DNA of 64,000 nucleotides, taken from assembly GCF_002005205.3 (NCBI RefSeq), contig NZ_CP019701.2, positions 2,232,001 to 2,296,000 on the forward strand, in the 5' to 3' direction. The position numbers were made by a program, and so were the translations under genes. The notes beneath the pieces are model-generated. The model ran no database searches and was not told where the DNA came from. It saw only the letters and a program-made list of their open reading frames with translations. Shown here piece by piece: positions 19,962 to 29,550 of the stretch; position 1 is the stretch's first letter; each line of letters starts with the position of its first letter. The DNA comes from Rhizobium rhizogenes. GTDB lineage: Bacteria > Pseudomonadota > Alphaproteobacteria > Rhizobiales > Rhizobiaceae.

Positions 19962-20702
19962 TCAGGCCGGTTCTTCCAGCCGGATACTCAGGCTACGCAA
20001 CTCTTCCGTATGCGGATGTTTGGTCCGGCCATCTCGCAGATCGCCGGCACTCAGCTGCTCCACCATGTCCCCATTCAGCATCACGCCAACCTGCGGGCAC
20101 AGATGCGCAATGACCGCGAGATTGTGGCTGACGAGAATATAGGTGAGGTTGCGCGCCGCGCGCAGGTCCTGCAACAGGTTCAGGATTTCCGCCTGCACCG
20201 AGACATCGAGCGCCGAAGTCGGTTCATCGAGCAGCAGCACCTGCGGATCGGCAATCAGCGCACGCGCAATCGCCACGCGCTGGCGCTGGCCGCCGGAGAG
20301 CTGGTGCGGAAAACGGAACCGCACCGCCTGCGGCAGCGCCACATCGGATAAGGCCTGCTGGATGCGTTTTTCGATATTGTCCATGCCGTGCACCAGCGGC
20401 AATTCGCTGAGAATACGGTCGATGGTCTGGCGCGGATGCAGCGAGCCATAGGGGTCCTGAAACACCATCTGCACCTGCCGGAAGAATTCCGGCGTGCGCT
20501 TCAGCGGTGCATCCTTGCCGGCAAAGGCAATGCGCCCTTCCCAGCTTTCGTTGAGGCCGGCCATGGCGCGCAGGATGGTGGACTTGCCCGAGCCGCTTTC
20601 GCCGACGATGCCGAAGCTGCCGCCCTTCTCTACTGAAAAGGACACGCCCTTCACCACTTCGCGGTCGCCGAACTTGATACGGAGATTATCGACGTCGATC
20701 AT
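19962..20702 (-). CDS. Peptide ABC transporter ATP-binding protein (DppF-like)
   Basis: 246 residues from the ATG that overlaps the upstream stop by 4 bp (ATGA); an ATG four codons earlier is less likely. Walker A GESGSGKST, signature LSGGQRQRVAIARA, Walker B VLLLDEPTSALD and switch His LVSHNLAV are intact. It lacks the long C-terminal oligopeptide-binding extension that larger DppF/OppF proteins carry. It pairs with the second ATPase just upstream. Confidence 0.93.
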   Translation of the reverse strand: MIDVDNLRIKFGDREVVKGVSFSVEKGGSFGIVGESGSGKSTILRAMAGLNESWEGRIAFAGKDAPLKRTPEFFRQVQMVFQDPYGSLHPRQTIDRILSELPLVHGMDNIEKRIQQALSDVALPQAVRFRFPHQLSGGQRQRVAIARALIADPQVLLLDEPTSALDVSVQAEILNLLQDLRAARNLTYILVSHNLAVIAHLCPQVGVMLNGDMVEQLSAGDLRDGRTKHPHTEELRSLSIRLEEPA

Positions 20703-21529
20703 TGGCTGGACCACGCTGCATCACGGTTGAGAACGGGAAGACGCTCGCGCGGATGCGTCAGCGAGGGAATGCAGTTCAGAAGTCCCTTTGTATAGGGATG
20801 TTCGGCTTTCAGAAGCTCGGACGCCTTCAGCTCCTCCATCACCCGGCCGGAATACATCACGGCGACGCGGTCGCAGAAATGCGAAACGAGCGGCAGGTCG
20901 TGGCTAATGAGGATAAGGCCCATGCCGCGTTCCGACACCAGCTCCTCGATCAGCCGCAGGATTTCCGCCTGCACCGTGGCATCGAGTGCGCTGGTCGGCT
21001 CGTCGGCGATCAGCAATTCCGGATCGGGCGCCAGCATCATGGCGATCATCACGCGCTGGCCCATGCCGCCGGAAACCTCATGCGCATAGGACGAGGCGAC
21101 CTGACGCGGATTGCGGATCTTCACCTGATCGAGCAGGCCGATGGCCGCTTCCATGGCGGCCCGCTTGCTGCCGCCCTTATGGGCGCGCCAGGCTTCGGCG
21201 ATCTGCGCACCCATGGTCTTGACCGGGTTCAGCGAATATTTCGGGTCCTGCAGAATGAAACCCGCCCGCTTGCCGCGGATCTGGCGCATCTGCCTTTCGC
21301 TTGCGGACAGCACGTCGATGCCGTCGAAGGCGAGCTTGTCAGCGCGGATATCCGCATTGGAAGGCAGAAGCTTCATCAGCGCCCGCGCCGTCAGGCTCTT
21401 GCCCGAACCGGATTCACCGACAATGCCGAGCTTTTCAGTGCCAAGCTTCATGGAGACACCGCGCACCGCCTCGAAACGGCTGGTGCGGGTTTGGAAAGCG
21501 ATCTTCAGATTTTCGATTTCGACCAGCAT
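20699..21529 (-). CDS. Peptide ABC transporter ATP-binding protein (DppD-like)
   Basis: 276 residues. Walker A GESGSGKS, signature VSGGMGQRVMIAMMLA, Walker B LLIADEPTSALDATVQ and ISHDLPLV are present. A shortened oligo/dipeptide C-terminal segment follows (EHPYTKGLLNCIPSLTHPRERLP). It lies 3 bp after the permease gene. Confidence 0.93.
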   Translation of the reverse strand: MLVEIENLKIAFQTRTSRFEAVRGVSMKLGTEKLGIVGESGSGKSLTARALMKLLPSNADIRADKLAFDGIDVLSASERQMRQIRGKRAGFILQDPKYSLNPVKTMGAQIAEAWRAHKGGSKRAAMEAAIGLLDQVKIRNPRQVASSYAHEVSGGMGQRVMIAMMLAPDPELLIADEPTSALDATVQAEILRLIEELVSERGMGLILISHDLPLVSHFCDRVAVMYSGRVMEELKASELLKAEHPYTKGLLNCIPSLTHPRERLPVLNRDAAWSSQ

Positions 21530-21532
21530 GGC

Positions 21533-22435
21533 TCAATGTCCCTTCGGGTCGAGAACGTCGCGCAGGCCATCACCAAGGAAGTTGAAGGCGAGCGAAACAA
21601 GGAAGATGGCGATGCCGGGAATGGTGGCGACCCACCATTGTTCGAAGATGAAGCGCTTGGCCGTCGCAATCATCGCACCCCATTCCGGCGAAGGCGGCTG
21701 TGCGCCCATGCCGAGGAAGCCGAGGCTGGCGGCGGTGATGATGATCGAGCTCATGTCGAGCGTGATGCGCACGATAAGGCTCGGCACGCAGAGCGGCGCA
21801 ATGTGACGCGCAATGATGCGCCAGGCGGAAGCGCCGGTCAGCCTATAGGCCGCGACGAAGTCGCTGCCGCGCACCGTCATGGTCTCGGCGCGCGCCAGAC
21901 GCGCATAGGGCGGCCATGCGGTGAGCGCGATGGCGAGAATGGCGCTTTCAACGCCGGGCTTCAGCGCCGCGACGAAGGCGAGCGCGAGGATGAGGCGCGG
22001 GAAAGCCAGAAACACATCCGTCACCCGCATCAGCACCGTATCGACAATGCCGCCGAAATAACCGGCGATGCAGCCGATGGCGAGGCCGATGGGTGCCACG
22101 AGAACGACGACGGCAATGACCATGCCGAGCGTGACGCGGCCACCGTAAAGAATGCGCGAGAGAATGTCGCGGCCCAGCTCATCCGTGCCGAACCAGTGTT
22201 CGGCGCTGGGGAATGCCAGGCGATTGCCGAGATTCTGCGTCGCCGGATCATAGGGCGCGAGCAGCGGCGCCAGAAGCGACAGCGCGATGAACAGGACGAT
22301 GATGGTCAGACCGACCACCGCCAGCGGATTGGACTTGAGGTTGAGCCAGATGCGATACCGGTTTCCCCAGGCAGCCTGTGTGCGGGAATGCGGCGTCTCA
22401 TCCAGAGCCCAGTTTCTGAAATTAGCTAACATCAT
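21533..22435 (-). CDS. Peptide ABC transporter permease (DppC-like)
   Basis: 300 residues, BPD type with about six helices. The N-terminal OppC domain is followed by GTDELGRDILSRILYGGRVTL, split across the loop that is highly conserved in DppC proteins. It overlaps the preceding permease by 4 bp. A second ATG immediately follows the first. Confidence 0.93.
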   Translation of the reverse strand: MMLANFRNWALDETPHSRTQAAWGNRYRIWLNLKSNPLAVVGLTIIVLFIALSLLAPLLAPYDPATQNLGNRLAFPSAEHWFGTDELGRDILSRILYGGRVTLGMVIAVVVLVAPIGLAIGCIAGYFGGIVDTVLMRVTDVFLAFPRLILALAFVAALKPGVESAILAIALTAWPPYARLARAETMTVRGSDFVAAYRLTGASAWRIIARHIAPLCVPSLIVRITLDMSSIIITAASLGFLGMGAQPPSPEWGAMIATAKRFIFEQWWVATIPGIAIFLVSLAFNFLGDGLRDVLDPKGH

Positions 22436-23451
22436 CGAACGCGAGGATCCATAACTCTGTAAAGCACGTCTGCGAGCAGGTTGAGGGCGACATAGATGAA
22501 GCCGATCAACAGGGTTGCTCCGACGACCGGGTTCATGTCCGCGTTCATGAGCGAGACGGTGAGGTATTGACCAAGGCCCGGCCAGCTGAAGACGGTTTCC
22601 GTCACCACGGCACCTTCGAGAAGGCCGGCATAGGTGAGCGCCAGAACCGTGACGAGCTGCACGGCGACCGTCGGGAAGGCGTGTCCCCAGATCACGGTCA
22701 TGGCGGACAGCCCCTTGGCGCGGGCGGTGATGACATATTCACCCTTCAGCGCATCGATCATGAAGGCGCGCGTCATGCGGGTGATATAGGCCATGCTGAA
22801 ATAGGCGAGGATGCAGACGGGCTGCACCATATGGGCGATGGCGTCGTAAAAGGCGTCCCAGTCACCGGCAAGCAGCGTGTCGACCGTCATCAGGCCAGTG
22901 ACCTGCGTGATCATGCCGTCATAGATGATGTCCTGCCGGCCCGGTCCCGGTGCGACGCCAAGCGTGGCGTAAAAGACGAGCAGCGAAATCAGCGCCAGCA
23001 TGAAAACAGGCACGGAGTGACCGGCAAGGCAGACGACGCGGATCACCTGATCCGTCAGCTTGCCCTGCTTCACGGCGGCCCAGACGCCGAGCGGAATGCC
23101 GATCAGCGCGGCCAGAATGAGAGCCGCGGTGGCAAGTTCGAACGTGGCGGGGAAAACGCGCTTGATATCGATCCAGACCGGATTGCGGGTCAGGATCGAA
23201 TTGCCGAAATCGCCATGCAGGACCTGCGTGACATAGTGGAAGAACTGCACGACCAGCGGCTGGTCGAGGCCCATTTCGGCCCGCACCCGCACGATGACGT
23301 CTTCGGGCGCGTTGTCGCCGACCGCCGCGATGACGGGATCGACGGGCATGACGCGCCCGATCATGAAGGTGATGACCATCAAACCGAACAGCGTCAGGAG
23401 GACGCTGCTCAGTATCGACGATATGCTTTTAACGCGCTTGTTCAATGTCAC
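22432..23451 (-). CDS. Peptide ABC transporter permease (DppB-like)
   Basis: 339 residues with about six helices. DppB features are FMIGRVMPVDPV at the N-terminus, the DYV/EYVITARAKGL loop and ETVFSWPGLGQYLTVSL near the end. It overlaps the binding-protein stop by 4 bp. Confidence 0.93.
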   Translation of the reverse strand: MTLNKRVKSISSILSSVLLTLFGLMVITFMIGRVMPVDPVIAAVGDNAPEDVIVRVRAEMGLDQPLVVQFFHYVTQVLHGDFGNSILTRNPVWIDIKRVFPATFELATAALILAALIGIPLGVWAAVKQGKLTDQVIRVVCLAGHSVPVFMLALISLLVFYATLGVAPGPGRQDIIYDGMITQVTGLMTVDTLLAGDWDAFYDAIAHMVQPVCILAYFSMAYITRMTRAFMIDALKGEYVITARAKGLSAMTVIWGHAFPTVAVQLVTVLALTYAGLLEGAVVTETVFSWPGLGQYLTVSLMNADMNPVVGATLLIGFIYVALNLLADVLYRVMDPRVR

Positions 23452-25043
23452 GCTTTCTTCGCATCGTGGTAGGAATTGCCCTCGGAGAGAACGCCGAGTT
23501 CGAAACCGGAAACACCCTTGCGGAAGGCTGCCGTCTTCGTGGTCTGGAACATGAACACGAACGGGCTGTTTTCCATGTGCTCGCGCTGCAGGGCTTCATA
23601 AAGCTCCACGCGCTTTGCCGGGTCCTTCTCGTCACGGGCGGCTTCCGCCTTGGCGGCGAAGTCGTCGTTCTTGAAGCGCGAACGCCACAGGAAGGGCTTC
23701 GACTTGGCGTCGTCGCCATTGTCCTTGTTGATGTTGAAGACATCGGCGTTGGAATGCGGATCGAAATAATCCGTGCCCCATGCGGACAGCGCCATCTGGT
23801 GTTCGCGGGCGCGCATCTTGGTCAGAACCTGACGGTTTTCAGCCGATTGCAGACGCACCTTGATGCCGATATCGGCAAGGTTGGCCTGAATGGCCTGCGC
23901 CAGATCCGGGTAAGGCTGGGCGGAATAGTGGTCCATGCTGATCTCGAAACCGTCGGCAAGACCGGCTTCGGCCATCAGCGCCTTCGCCTTTTCGACATCG
24001 CGCTGGAACGGAATGTCGTTAACGGCGCCGGGGAAGCCCTTCGGCTCGAAGCTCTGGTGGATCTCGTGCGTCAGCGGCACGATGTTTTCCTGCATGCCCT
24101 TGTAGTCCAGCGCCCACTTGATCGCCTGCCAGACCTGTGGCTTGGCAAGGTTCTCATTGCCCTGGTTGAGCGAGATCAGCACCAGCGAGGCGATGGACTT
24201 GCGCTCCAGTTCGATATTGGCATCGTCCTTGACTGTACGCAGCTGCTCCGAGGTCAGGTCGCGGGCAATGTCGATATCGCCCTTCTGCAGCATCAGCAGC
24301 TGGGAAGACGGATCGGTGACATGGCGCAGCACGATACGCTTGATATTGCCCTTGTAAGGACCGTTCGGATTGACCGTCAGCGCGACGCTTTCGCTCGGCT
24401 TCCAGGCCTGCAGCATGAAGTCGCCGGAACCGGCGCTGTTCTTCTGCAGCCAGCCATTGCCGAGGTCTTCACCCGAAGCATTGGCAAGAACCGCCTTCTT
24501 TTCAACGATCGCACCAATATTGGCGGAGAGGCAATAAAGCAGGAAGGAGATGGCGGTCGGCTTTGCCGTCGTCAGCTTCACCGTCTTGTCGTCGGCGGCA
24601 ACGATGGTCGTCTCGGCATTGTCGGGCGTGAAGCCGAACTGGCTGATGATGAAGGCCGGGCTCTTGTTCATCTTGATGGCGCGCTGCAGCGAGAAGGCGA
24701 CGTCTTCCGCGGTCACTTTCGCACCGCTCGCGAAGGTCGCTTCGTCACCGATGACGAAGGTGAAGACCCTGCTGTCCGCATCGGCTTCCCAGGATTTCGC
24801 GATGACGGGATCAACCTTGGTGGAATCCTCGCGGTTGGCGCGCACCAGCTTCTGATACATGTTGGAGATGATTTCACCGCCGACGGCTTCGAAACCTTCA
24901 TGCGGGTCAAGGCTCGTCATATTGTCCAGCTGCTGCGCGACGACAAGAATGTCCTTCGGTGTCGCGGCAAATGCCGGAATGCGTGCATAGGACAGGAACG
25001 GAACGGCAGTGCCGGCAATCAGCAGGTTGCGTCTTGAAATCAT
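23448..25043 (-). CDS. Peptide ABC transporter substrate-binding protein (family 5)
   Basis: 531 residues, DppA/OppA-like periplasmic binding protein. The N-terminus MISRRNLLIAGTAVPF looks like a twin-arginine signal, with processing near PAFAA. It is first in the operon SBP-permease-permease-ATPase-ATPase-D-aminopeptidase. With D-specific peptidases on both sides, the likely cargo is D-residue dipeptides such as those from peptidoglycan; that is inference from context. Confidence 0.92.
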   Translation of the reverse strand: MISRRNLLIAGTAVPFLSYARIPAFAATPKDILVVAQQLDNMTSLDPHEGFEAVGGEIISNMYQKLVRANREDSTKVDPVIAKSWEADADSRVFTFVIGDEATFASGAKVTAEDVAFSLQRAIKMNKSPAFIISQFGFTPDNAETTIVAADDKTVKLTTAKPTAISFLLYCLSANIGAIVEKKAVLANASGEDLGNGWLQKNSAGSGDFMLQAWKPSESVALTVNPNGPYKGNIKRIVLRHVTDPSSQLLMLQKGDIDIARDLTSEQLRTVKDDANIELERKSIASLVLISLNQGNENLAKPQVWQAIKWALDYKGMQENIVPLTHEIHQSFEPKGFPGAVNDIPFQRDVEKAKALMAEAGLADGFEISMDHYSAQPYPDLAQAIQANLADIGIKVRLQSAENRQVLTKMRAREHQMALSAWGTDYFDPHSNADVFNINKDNGDDAKSKPFLWRSRFKNDDFAAKAEAARDEKDPAKRVELYEALQREHMENSPFVFMFQTTKTAAFRKGVSGFELGVLSEGNSYHDAKKA

Positions 25044-25148
25044 CGAAAATCCCCTTTCGGACCTTATTTTTCGGAAAACGGTGGGTTTGCCCCAATCCAG
25101 TCATTTTTTTTATGTTTTCCCGCGATTACCACGAGCAAACGAGGCCCG

Positions 25149-25222
25149 ACCAATTCCAAATTTGGCAGAGCCTATGCACGGATTGCATTTGCTCCCGCCT
25201 TGACCTTTCCTCTACCAATTCC
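25149..25222. promoter_or_regulatory. Candidate regulatory sites in the divergent dpp/dipeptidase promoter
   Basis: The 230-bp gap between the divergent genes contains the perfect palindrome CCAAATTTGG (25156-25165) and a direct repeat of ACCAATTCC (25149-25157 and 25214-25222, 65 bp apart). These could bind a shared regulator of both transcription units. The rest of the gap shows only an AT-rich stretch. Confidence 0.3.
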
Positions 25223-25272
25223 CAAAAGTCTGAATAGGCGCGCATCCGCGCCCTCCCCCTATCCGAAGGTGA

Positions 25273-26319
25273 ATGACCATGACCGATGAAAAAACCGTAC
25301 CCGTCTTCGACGGCCACAACGATGTGCTTCTGCGGTTATGGCGGTCGGGCAATGCCTCTCCCGAAACCCTGCTCATCGAAGGTGACACGGTTGGCCACAT
25401 CGACCTGCCACGCGCCAGGAAGGGTGGGTTGGCCGGCGGCCTCTGCGCCATCTACGTACCTTCGCCCAGCATGGACAAGGACGCCAACGGCGACTACCCG
25501 ACACCCGATGAGGCAGATGCGCTGAAGGCAACGCTTGCCATGGCCGCTCTTTTGTTCCGTGCCGAGAAGCAGTCGAAGGGCGCGCTGAAGGTCTGCCGCA
25601 CGGCCGCCGATATCCGCGACGCCATGGCGAAAGGCGCTTTCGCCTCCGTCTTCCATATCGAGGGCGCGGAAGCGATCGGCGCTGATCTCGATGCGCTGCA
25701 TGTGCTCTACGAGGCGGGCCTTCGCACGCTCGGACCGGTCTGGAGCCGCCCGAACATTTTCGCTTATGGCGTTCCCTTCCGTTTCCCCTCGACGCCGGAT
25801 ATCGGCCCCGGCCTCACCGATGCCGGCAAGCGGCTGATAAAGACCTGCAACGAACTGAAGATCATGGTCGACCTGTCGCACATGAATGAGCAGGGTTTCT
25901 GGGACATCGCCAGGATTTCAGACGCGCCGCTCGTCGCCTCGCATTCCAACGCCTATGCCGTGTGCAACCACAGCCGTAACCTGACGGACCGGCAGCTGGA
26001 CGCCATCCGCGATACGGGCGGCCTTGCCGGCATCAATTTCGGCGTGCTTTTCCTGCGCCAGGACGGCGTGAAGAACCCGGATACCGACCTGAGCGAACTC
26101 GTCCGCCATGTGGATTACATCGTCAACCGCATCGGCATCGAGCATGTCGCGCTCGGTTCGGATTTCGACGGCACCACCATTCCCGCCGCCATGAAGGACG
26201 CAGCCGATTTGCAATTGCTGGTCGAAGCCCTGCGCAAGGGCGGTTATGACGACGAGGCGCTTGCCAGGATTTGCCACGGCAACTGGGTCCGCGTACTCGA
26301 AAAAACCTGGGGTGCGTGA
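25273..26319 (+). CDS. Membrane dipeptidase family (M19) zinc dipeptidase
   Basis: 348 residues, renal-dipeptidase family. The metal-binding set is visible: His15-x-Asp17 in FDGHNDV, the bridging Glu in FHIEGAEAIG, the two His in ASHSNAYAVCNHSRN, and LGSDFDG. These enzymes cleave dipeptides and tolerate a D-residue at the C-terminal position. It is divergent from the dipeptide transporter operon, so it likely digests what that transporter imports. No signal peptide is seen. The start may be two codons later. Confidence 0.9.
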   Translation: MTMTDEKTVPVFDGHNDVLLRLWRSGNASPETLLIEGDTVGHIDLPRARKGGLAGGLCAIYVPSPSMDKDANGDYPTPDEADALKATLAMAALLFRAEKQSKGALKVCRTAADIRDAMAKGAFASVFHIEGAEAIGADLDALHVLYEAGLRTLGPVWSRPNIFAYGVPFRFPSTPDIGPGLTDAGKRLIKTCNELKIMVDLSHMNEQGFWDIARISDAPLVASHSNAYAVCNHSRNLTDRQLDAIRDTGGLAGINFGVLFLRQDGVKNPDTDLSELVRHVDYIVNRIGIEHVALGSDFDGTTIPAAMKDAADLQLLVEALRKGGYDDEALARICHGNWVRVLEKTWGA

Positions 26320-26337
26320 GGCATAAATTGCATTTCA

Positions 26338-26360
26338 TCTCCGGCGCAAGGCGCCGGAGA
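26338..26360. terminator. Bidirectional hairpin terminator
   Basis: A perfect 10-bp GC-rich stem (TCTCCGGCGC with its complement) and an AAG loop lie between the convergent dipeptidase gene and the small membrane protein gene. Confidence 0.65.
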
Positions 26361-26377
26361 CACGAAGCGGCAGGCCC

Positions 26378-26671
26378 TTAAGCCTTTGCCGCTTTTTTCC
26401 TGCCGCTCGCCCGGAAGGCCAGAAGCCCGGCGACGACACCGATCATCGCCCATTTCATCGGCAGCACATCCGCCGTCTCGCTGCGGATCGGCAGCACGGT
26501 CACGGTGCCCGGACGGGATTCATACCCCATCTGCCCCTTTGCCTTGGCCTCCGCAATCTGCTGCGGCGAAACGACCCATTCGGCACCGCGCATCTTGTCC
26601 ACCGCCATGTATCCGCCGCCCGCCACGAGGGCGACGACGAGCGAAAGCGCTATTCTTGTAGGCGTGTTCAT
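26378..26671 (-). CDS. Small membrane protein of unknown function
   Basis: 97 residues from an ATG with AAGGAG 6 bp upstream; two earlier in-frame ATGs overlap that site. There are two hydrophobic helices, one near the N-terminus (IALSLVVALVAGGGYMAV) and one near the C-terminus (WAMIGVVAGLLAF), joined by a hydrophilic loop. The C-terminus is basic (GRKKAAKA). I recognise no family. It is convergent to the dipeptidase gene and divergent from lpiA. Confidence 0.65.
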   Translation of the reverse strand: MNTPTRIALSLVVALVAGGGYMAVDKMRGAEWVVSPQQIAEAKAKGQMGYESRPGTVTVLPIRSETADVLPMKWAMIGVVAGLLAFRASGRKKAAKA

Positions 26672-26949
26672 CTGCATCTCCTTCAATCAAAAGGAGCGTG
26701 TAATGGCATCAAACGCCACCACCAGGCAACCGCAGCGGTCAATTTTGTCCCTTTGGGAACAATCCCCAAAATCATGCATTCTTTAGTTGCATTTCCGCCG
26801 TTAAACTGCGCGTAATTCCCGAATAACCGGAGACAAAGTTCACATCGACACTTCATGCTTTTCTGCTAATCACATTTCCTCAACCGAAACGAATTAGCGA
26901 CACATTCCTGTGGTTCGCCAAGCTTGGGAACGGGCGCTGGACAAGGCAA

Positions 26950-29550
26950 ATGGCAGACAAGAGCGAAACCACACAAATCGATGTCACGGAATCCGCGGTT
27001 GAGAGCTTTTTTGCCAGAAACCGCCCCTATCTGACTGCGATCGCCATCACGCTCGTCTTCGTGATGATGACATTTGCCATCTATCACCTGACGTCCGAAG
27101 TCCGCTACGATGACGTCATCGACGCGCTTACGCAGACCTCGGCTTCCGCCGTCCTGCTTGCCATCCTCTTCACGGCGCTCAGCTTTCTGGCGCTGATATT
27201 CTATGACGCCAATGCCATCGAATATATTGGCCGCAAGCTGCCCTTTCCGCCCATGGCGGCAACCGCCTTTGCCGCCTATGCCATCGGCAATACCGCCGGT
27301 TTCGGCCCCTTGAGCGGCGGCGCGATCCGCTTTCGCGCCTATTCGCGGCTTGGGCTGTCGCCCGGCGAGATCGCCCGCGTCATCGCCTTCGTCACCCTGT
27401 CCTTCGGGCTTGGGCTGCTTTCGGTCAGCGCCATCTCCACCTTCATCGTCGCGCCGCGCATCGCCGCCATCATCGGTGTCGACGCCCTGATCCTGCGCGG
27501 GGCGGCACTGGCCGTCATCGCGGTCCTCGTCGTGGCGGCCTATGTCGGGCGCAACGGCCACGCCATCCGGCTTGGCGCATGGCGGCTTCGCCTGCCGGAC
27601 AGCCGGACATCGTCGCGGCAGTTCCTCGTTTCCGCCTTCGACATCGCCGCCTCCGCCTCCGTGCTTTATGTGCTGCTGCCCGAGACGCATCTCGGCTGGC
27701 CGACATTCTTCGCCATCTACGCCACCGCCGTCGGCCTTGGCGTTCTCAGCCATGTGCCGGCCGGTCTCGGTGTCTTTGAAACGGTGATGGTCGCGGGTCT
27801 CGGCAATGCGATCAGCGTCGACCAGCTGCTCGGAAGCCTCGTTCTCTACCGCGTGATCTACCACGTCCTGCCGCTGCTTGTTGCCATTCTGGTGATGCTC
27901 GTTTCCGAAATGAAGCAGTTCGCGGCAAAACCCGTGGTCTCCGACATCAGCCAGCTTGCCGTGCGGCTCGCCCCGCCGCTGCTGTCAACCTTCGCGATGA
28001 TCCTCGGCACCATGCTGATCTTTTCCAGCGTGACGCCCACCCCGGACGGCAATCTGGATTTCCTGTCGAATTTCGTGCCGCTGCCGATCATCGAAGCCGC
28101 GCATTTTCTCACCAGCATTCTCGGCCTGGTGCTGGTCGTCGCCTCACGTGGTCTCGGGCAGCGGCTGGACGGCGCCTGGTGGATCGCCCTCGTCGCCGCC
28201 TCCGTGGCGCTGGTTCTCTCCATACTCAAGGCGATCGCGGTCTTCGAAGCCGCCATCCTCGGCGTCTTCATCGCCGCCCTCGCCGCCAATATGCGCAGCT
28301 TCAACCGCCATGCCTCGCTGGTGAAACAGGCGCTGGGACCAAGCTGGCTCGCCGCCATGGCCGTCATCATCGCCGGCGCGGCCACGATCCTGCTCTTCGT
28401 CTATCGCGATACGGATTACAGCCATACGCTGTGGTGGCAGTTCGAATTCTCCGAGGAAGCCCCGCGCGGCCTGCGCGCGCTTCTCGGCCTCGTGCTTGCG
28501 TCGTCCACCATCGCCATCTTCAGCCTGATGCGGCCGGTGGCCTACCGGCCGGATGCCATCAAGGCCGATGACGTCGCCAGCGCAACCGGCATCGTCATGA
28601 CACAGGATGCGGCCGACGCCAATCTGGTGCGCATGGGCGACAAGCACGTGATGTTTTCCGAAAGCGGCAACGCCTTCATCATGTACGGCATTCAGGGCCG
28701 CTCCTGGATCGCCTTCGCCGATCCGGTCGGCGATGAGGACGATTTCCCCGATCTCGTCTGGCAATTCGTGGAAGCCGCCCGTTCGGCGGGCGCACGCGCC
28801 GCCTTCTACCAGATTTCGCCTTATCTTCTGTCCCATTGCGCCGATGCGGGTCTTCGCGCCTTCAAACTCGGTGAATTGGCGCTGGTGGATCTTACCGCCT
28901 TCGAACTGAAGGGCGGCAAGCTCGCAACCCTCCGCCAGTCGCTGAGCCGTGGCGCACGCGACGGGCTGACCTTTGAAGTGGTCGAAAAAGCGCATGTGGC
29001 GGATGTTCTGGACGACCTGAAACAGGTCTCCGACGGTTGGCTCGCGCACCACAATACGCGGGAAAAACGCTTCTCGCTCGGCGCTTTCGAGCCGGACTAC
29101 ATCCTGTCGCAGCCCGTCGCCGTGCTGCGCAAGGATGGAAAGATCACCGCCTTCGCCAATCTGATGGTGACGGACACGAAAAAGGAAGCAACCGTCGATC
29201 TCATGCGTTTTTCGCCGGATGCGCCGCGCGGCGCGATGGATTTCCTCTTCGTCAGCATCATGCAATATTTGCGGGAGGCGGGCTATGAGAGCTTCAACCT
29301 CGGCATGGCGCCCATGTCCGGCATGTCGAGGCGCGACGCGGCCCCCGTCTGGGACCGCATCGGCAGCACGCTGTTCGAACACGGCGAACGTTTCTACAAC
29401 TTCAAGGGACTTCGCGCTTTCAAGGCGAAGTTCCACCCGAAATGGGAACCGCGTTATCTCGCAGTTCAGAACGGCGCGGACGCTGCTCTGGCGCTGATGG
29501 ATGCGACGGTTCTGATCAGTGGCGGTGTCAGAGGAGTGATCGGAAAATGA
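26950..29550 (+). CDS. lpiA: Lysyl-phosphatidylglycerol synthase/flippase, LpiA (MprF family)
   Basis: 866 residues, the full MprF architecture. The first 520 or so residues form about 14 membrane helices (flippase part). The C-terminal soluble DUF2156 domain transfers lysine from Lys-tRNA to phosphatidylglycerol (MFSESGNAFIMYGIQG, FNLGMAPMSGM, NFKGLRAFKAKFHPKWEPRY). Lysyl-PG lowers surface charge and protects from cationic peptides and acid. The stop overlaps acvB by 4 bp, matching the acid-induced lpiA-acvB/atvA operon known in Rhizobium and Agrobacterium. Confidence 0.95.
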   Translation: MADKSETTQIDVTESAVESFFARNRPYLTAIAITLVFVMMTFAIYHLTSEVRYDDVIDALTQTSASAVLLAILFTALSFLALIFYDANAIEYIGRKLPFPPMAATAFAAYAIGNTAGFGPLSGGAIRFRAYSRLGLSPGEIARVIAFVTLSFGLGLLSVSAISTFIVAPRIAAIIGVDALILRGAALAVIAVLVVAAYVGRNGHAIRLGAWRLRLPDSRTSSRQFLVSAFDIAASASVLYVLLPETHLGWPTFFAIYATAVGLGVLSHVPAGLGVFETVMVAGLGNAISVDQLLGSLVLYRVIYHVLPLLVAILVMLVSEMKQFAAKPVVSDISQLAVRLAPPLLSTFAMILGTMLIFSSVTPTPDGNLDFLSNFVPLPIIEAAHFLTSILGLVLVVASRGLGQRLDGAWWIALVAASVALVLSILKAIAVFEAAILGVFIAALAANMRSFNRHASLVKQALGPSWLAAMAVIIAGAATILLFVYRDTDYSHTLWWQFEFSEEAPRGLRALLGLVLASSTIAIFSLMRPVAYRPDAIKADDVASATGIVMTQDAADANLVRMGDKHVMFSESGNAFIMYGIQGRSWIAFADPVGDEDDFPDLVWQFVEAARSAGARAAFYQISPYLLSHCADAGLRAFKLGELALVDLTAFELKGGKLATLRQSLSRGARDGLTFEVVEKAHVADVLDDLKQVSDGWLAHHNTREKRFSLGAFEPDYILSQPVAVLRKDGKITAFANLMVTDTKKEATVDLMRFSPDAPRGAMDFLFVSIMQYLREAGYESFNLGMAPMSGMSRRDAAPVWDRIGSTLFEHGERFYNFKGLRAFKAKFHPKWEPRYLAVQNGADAALALMDATVLISGGVRGVIGK

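Noticed and set aside
26750..26780. GGAAC followed 16 bp later by CATT, as a possible EcfG general-stress promoter for lpiA
   Set aside because: The second element matches only 3 of 4 bases of the usual CGTT, and the site is about 195 bp from the start codon, so support is too weak.
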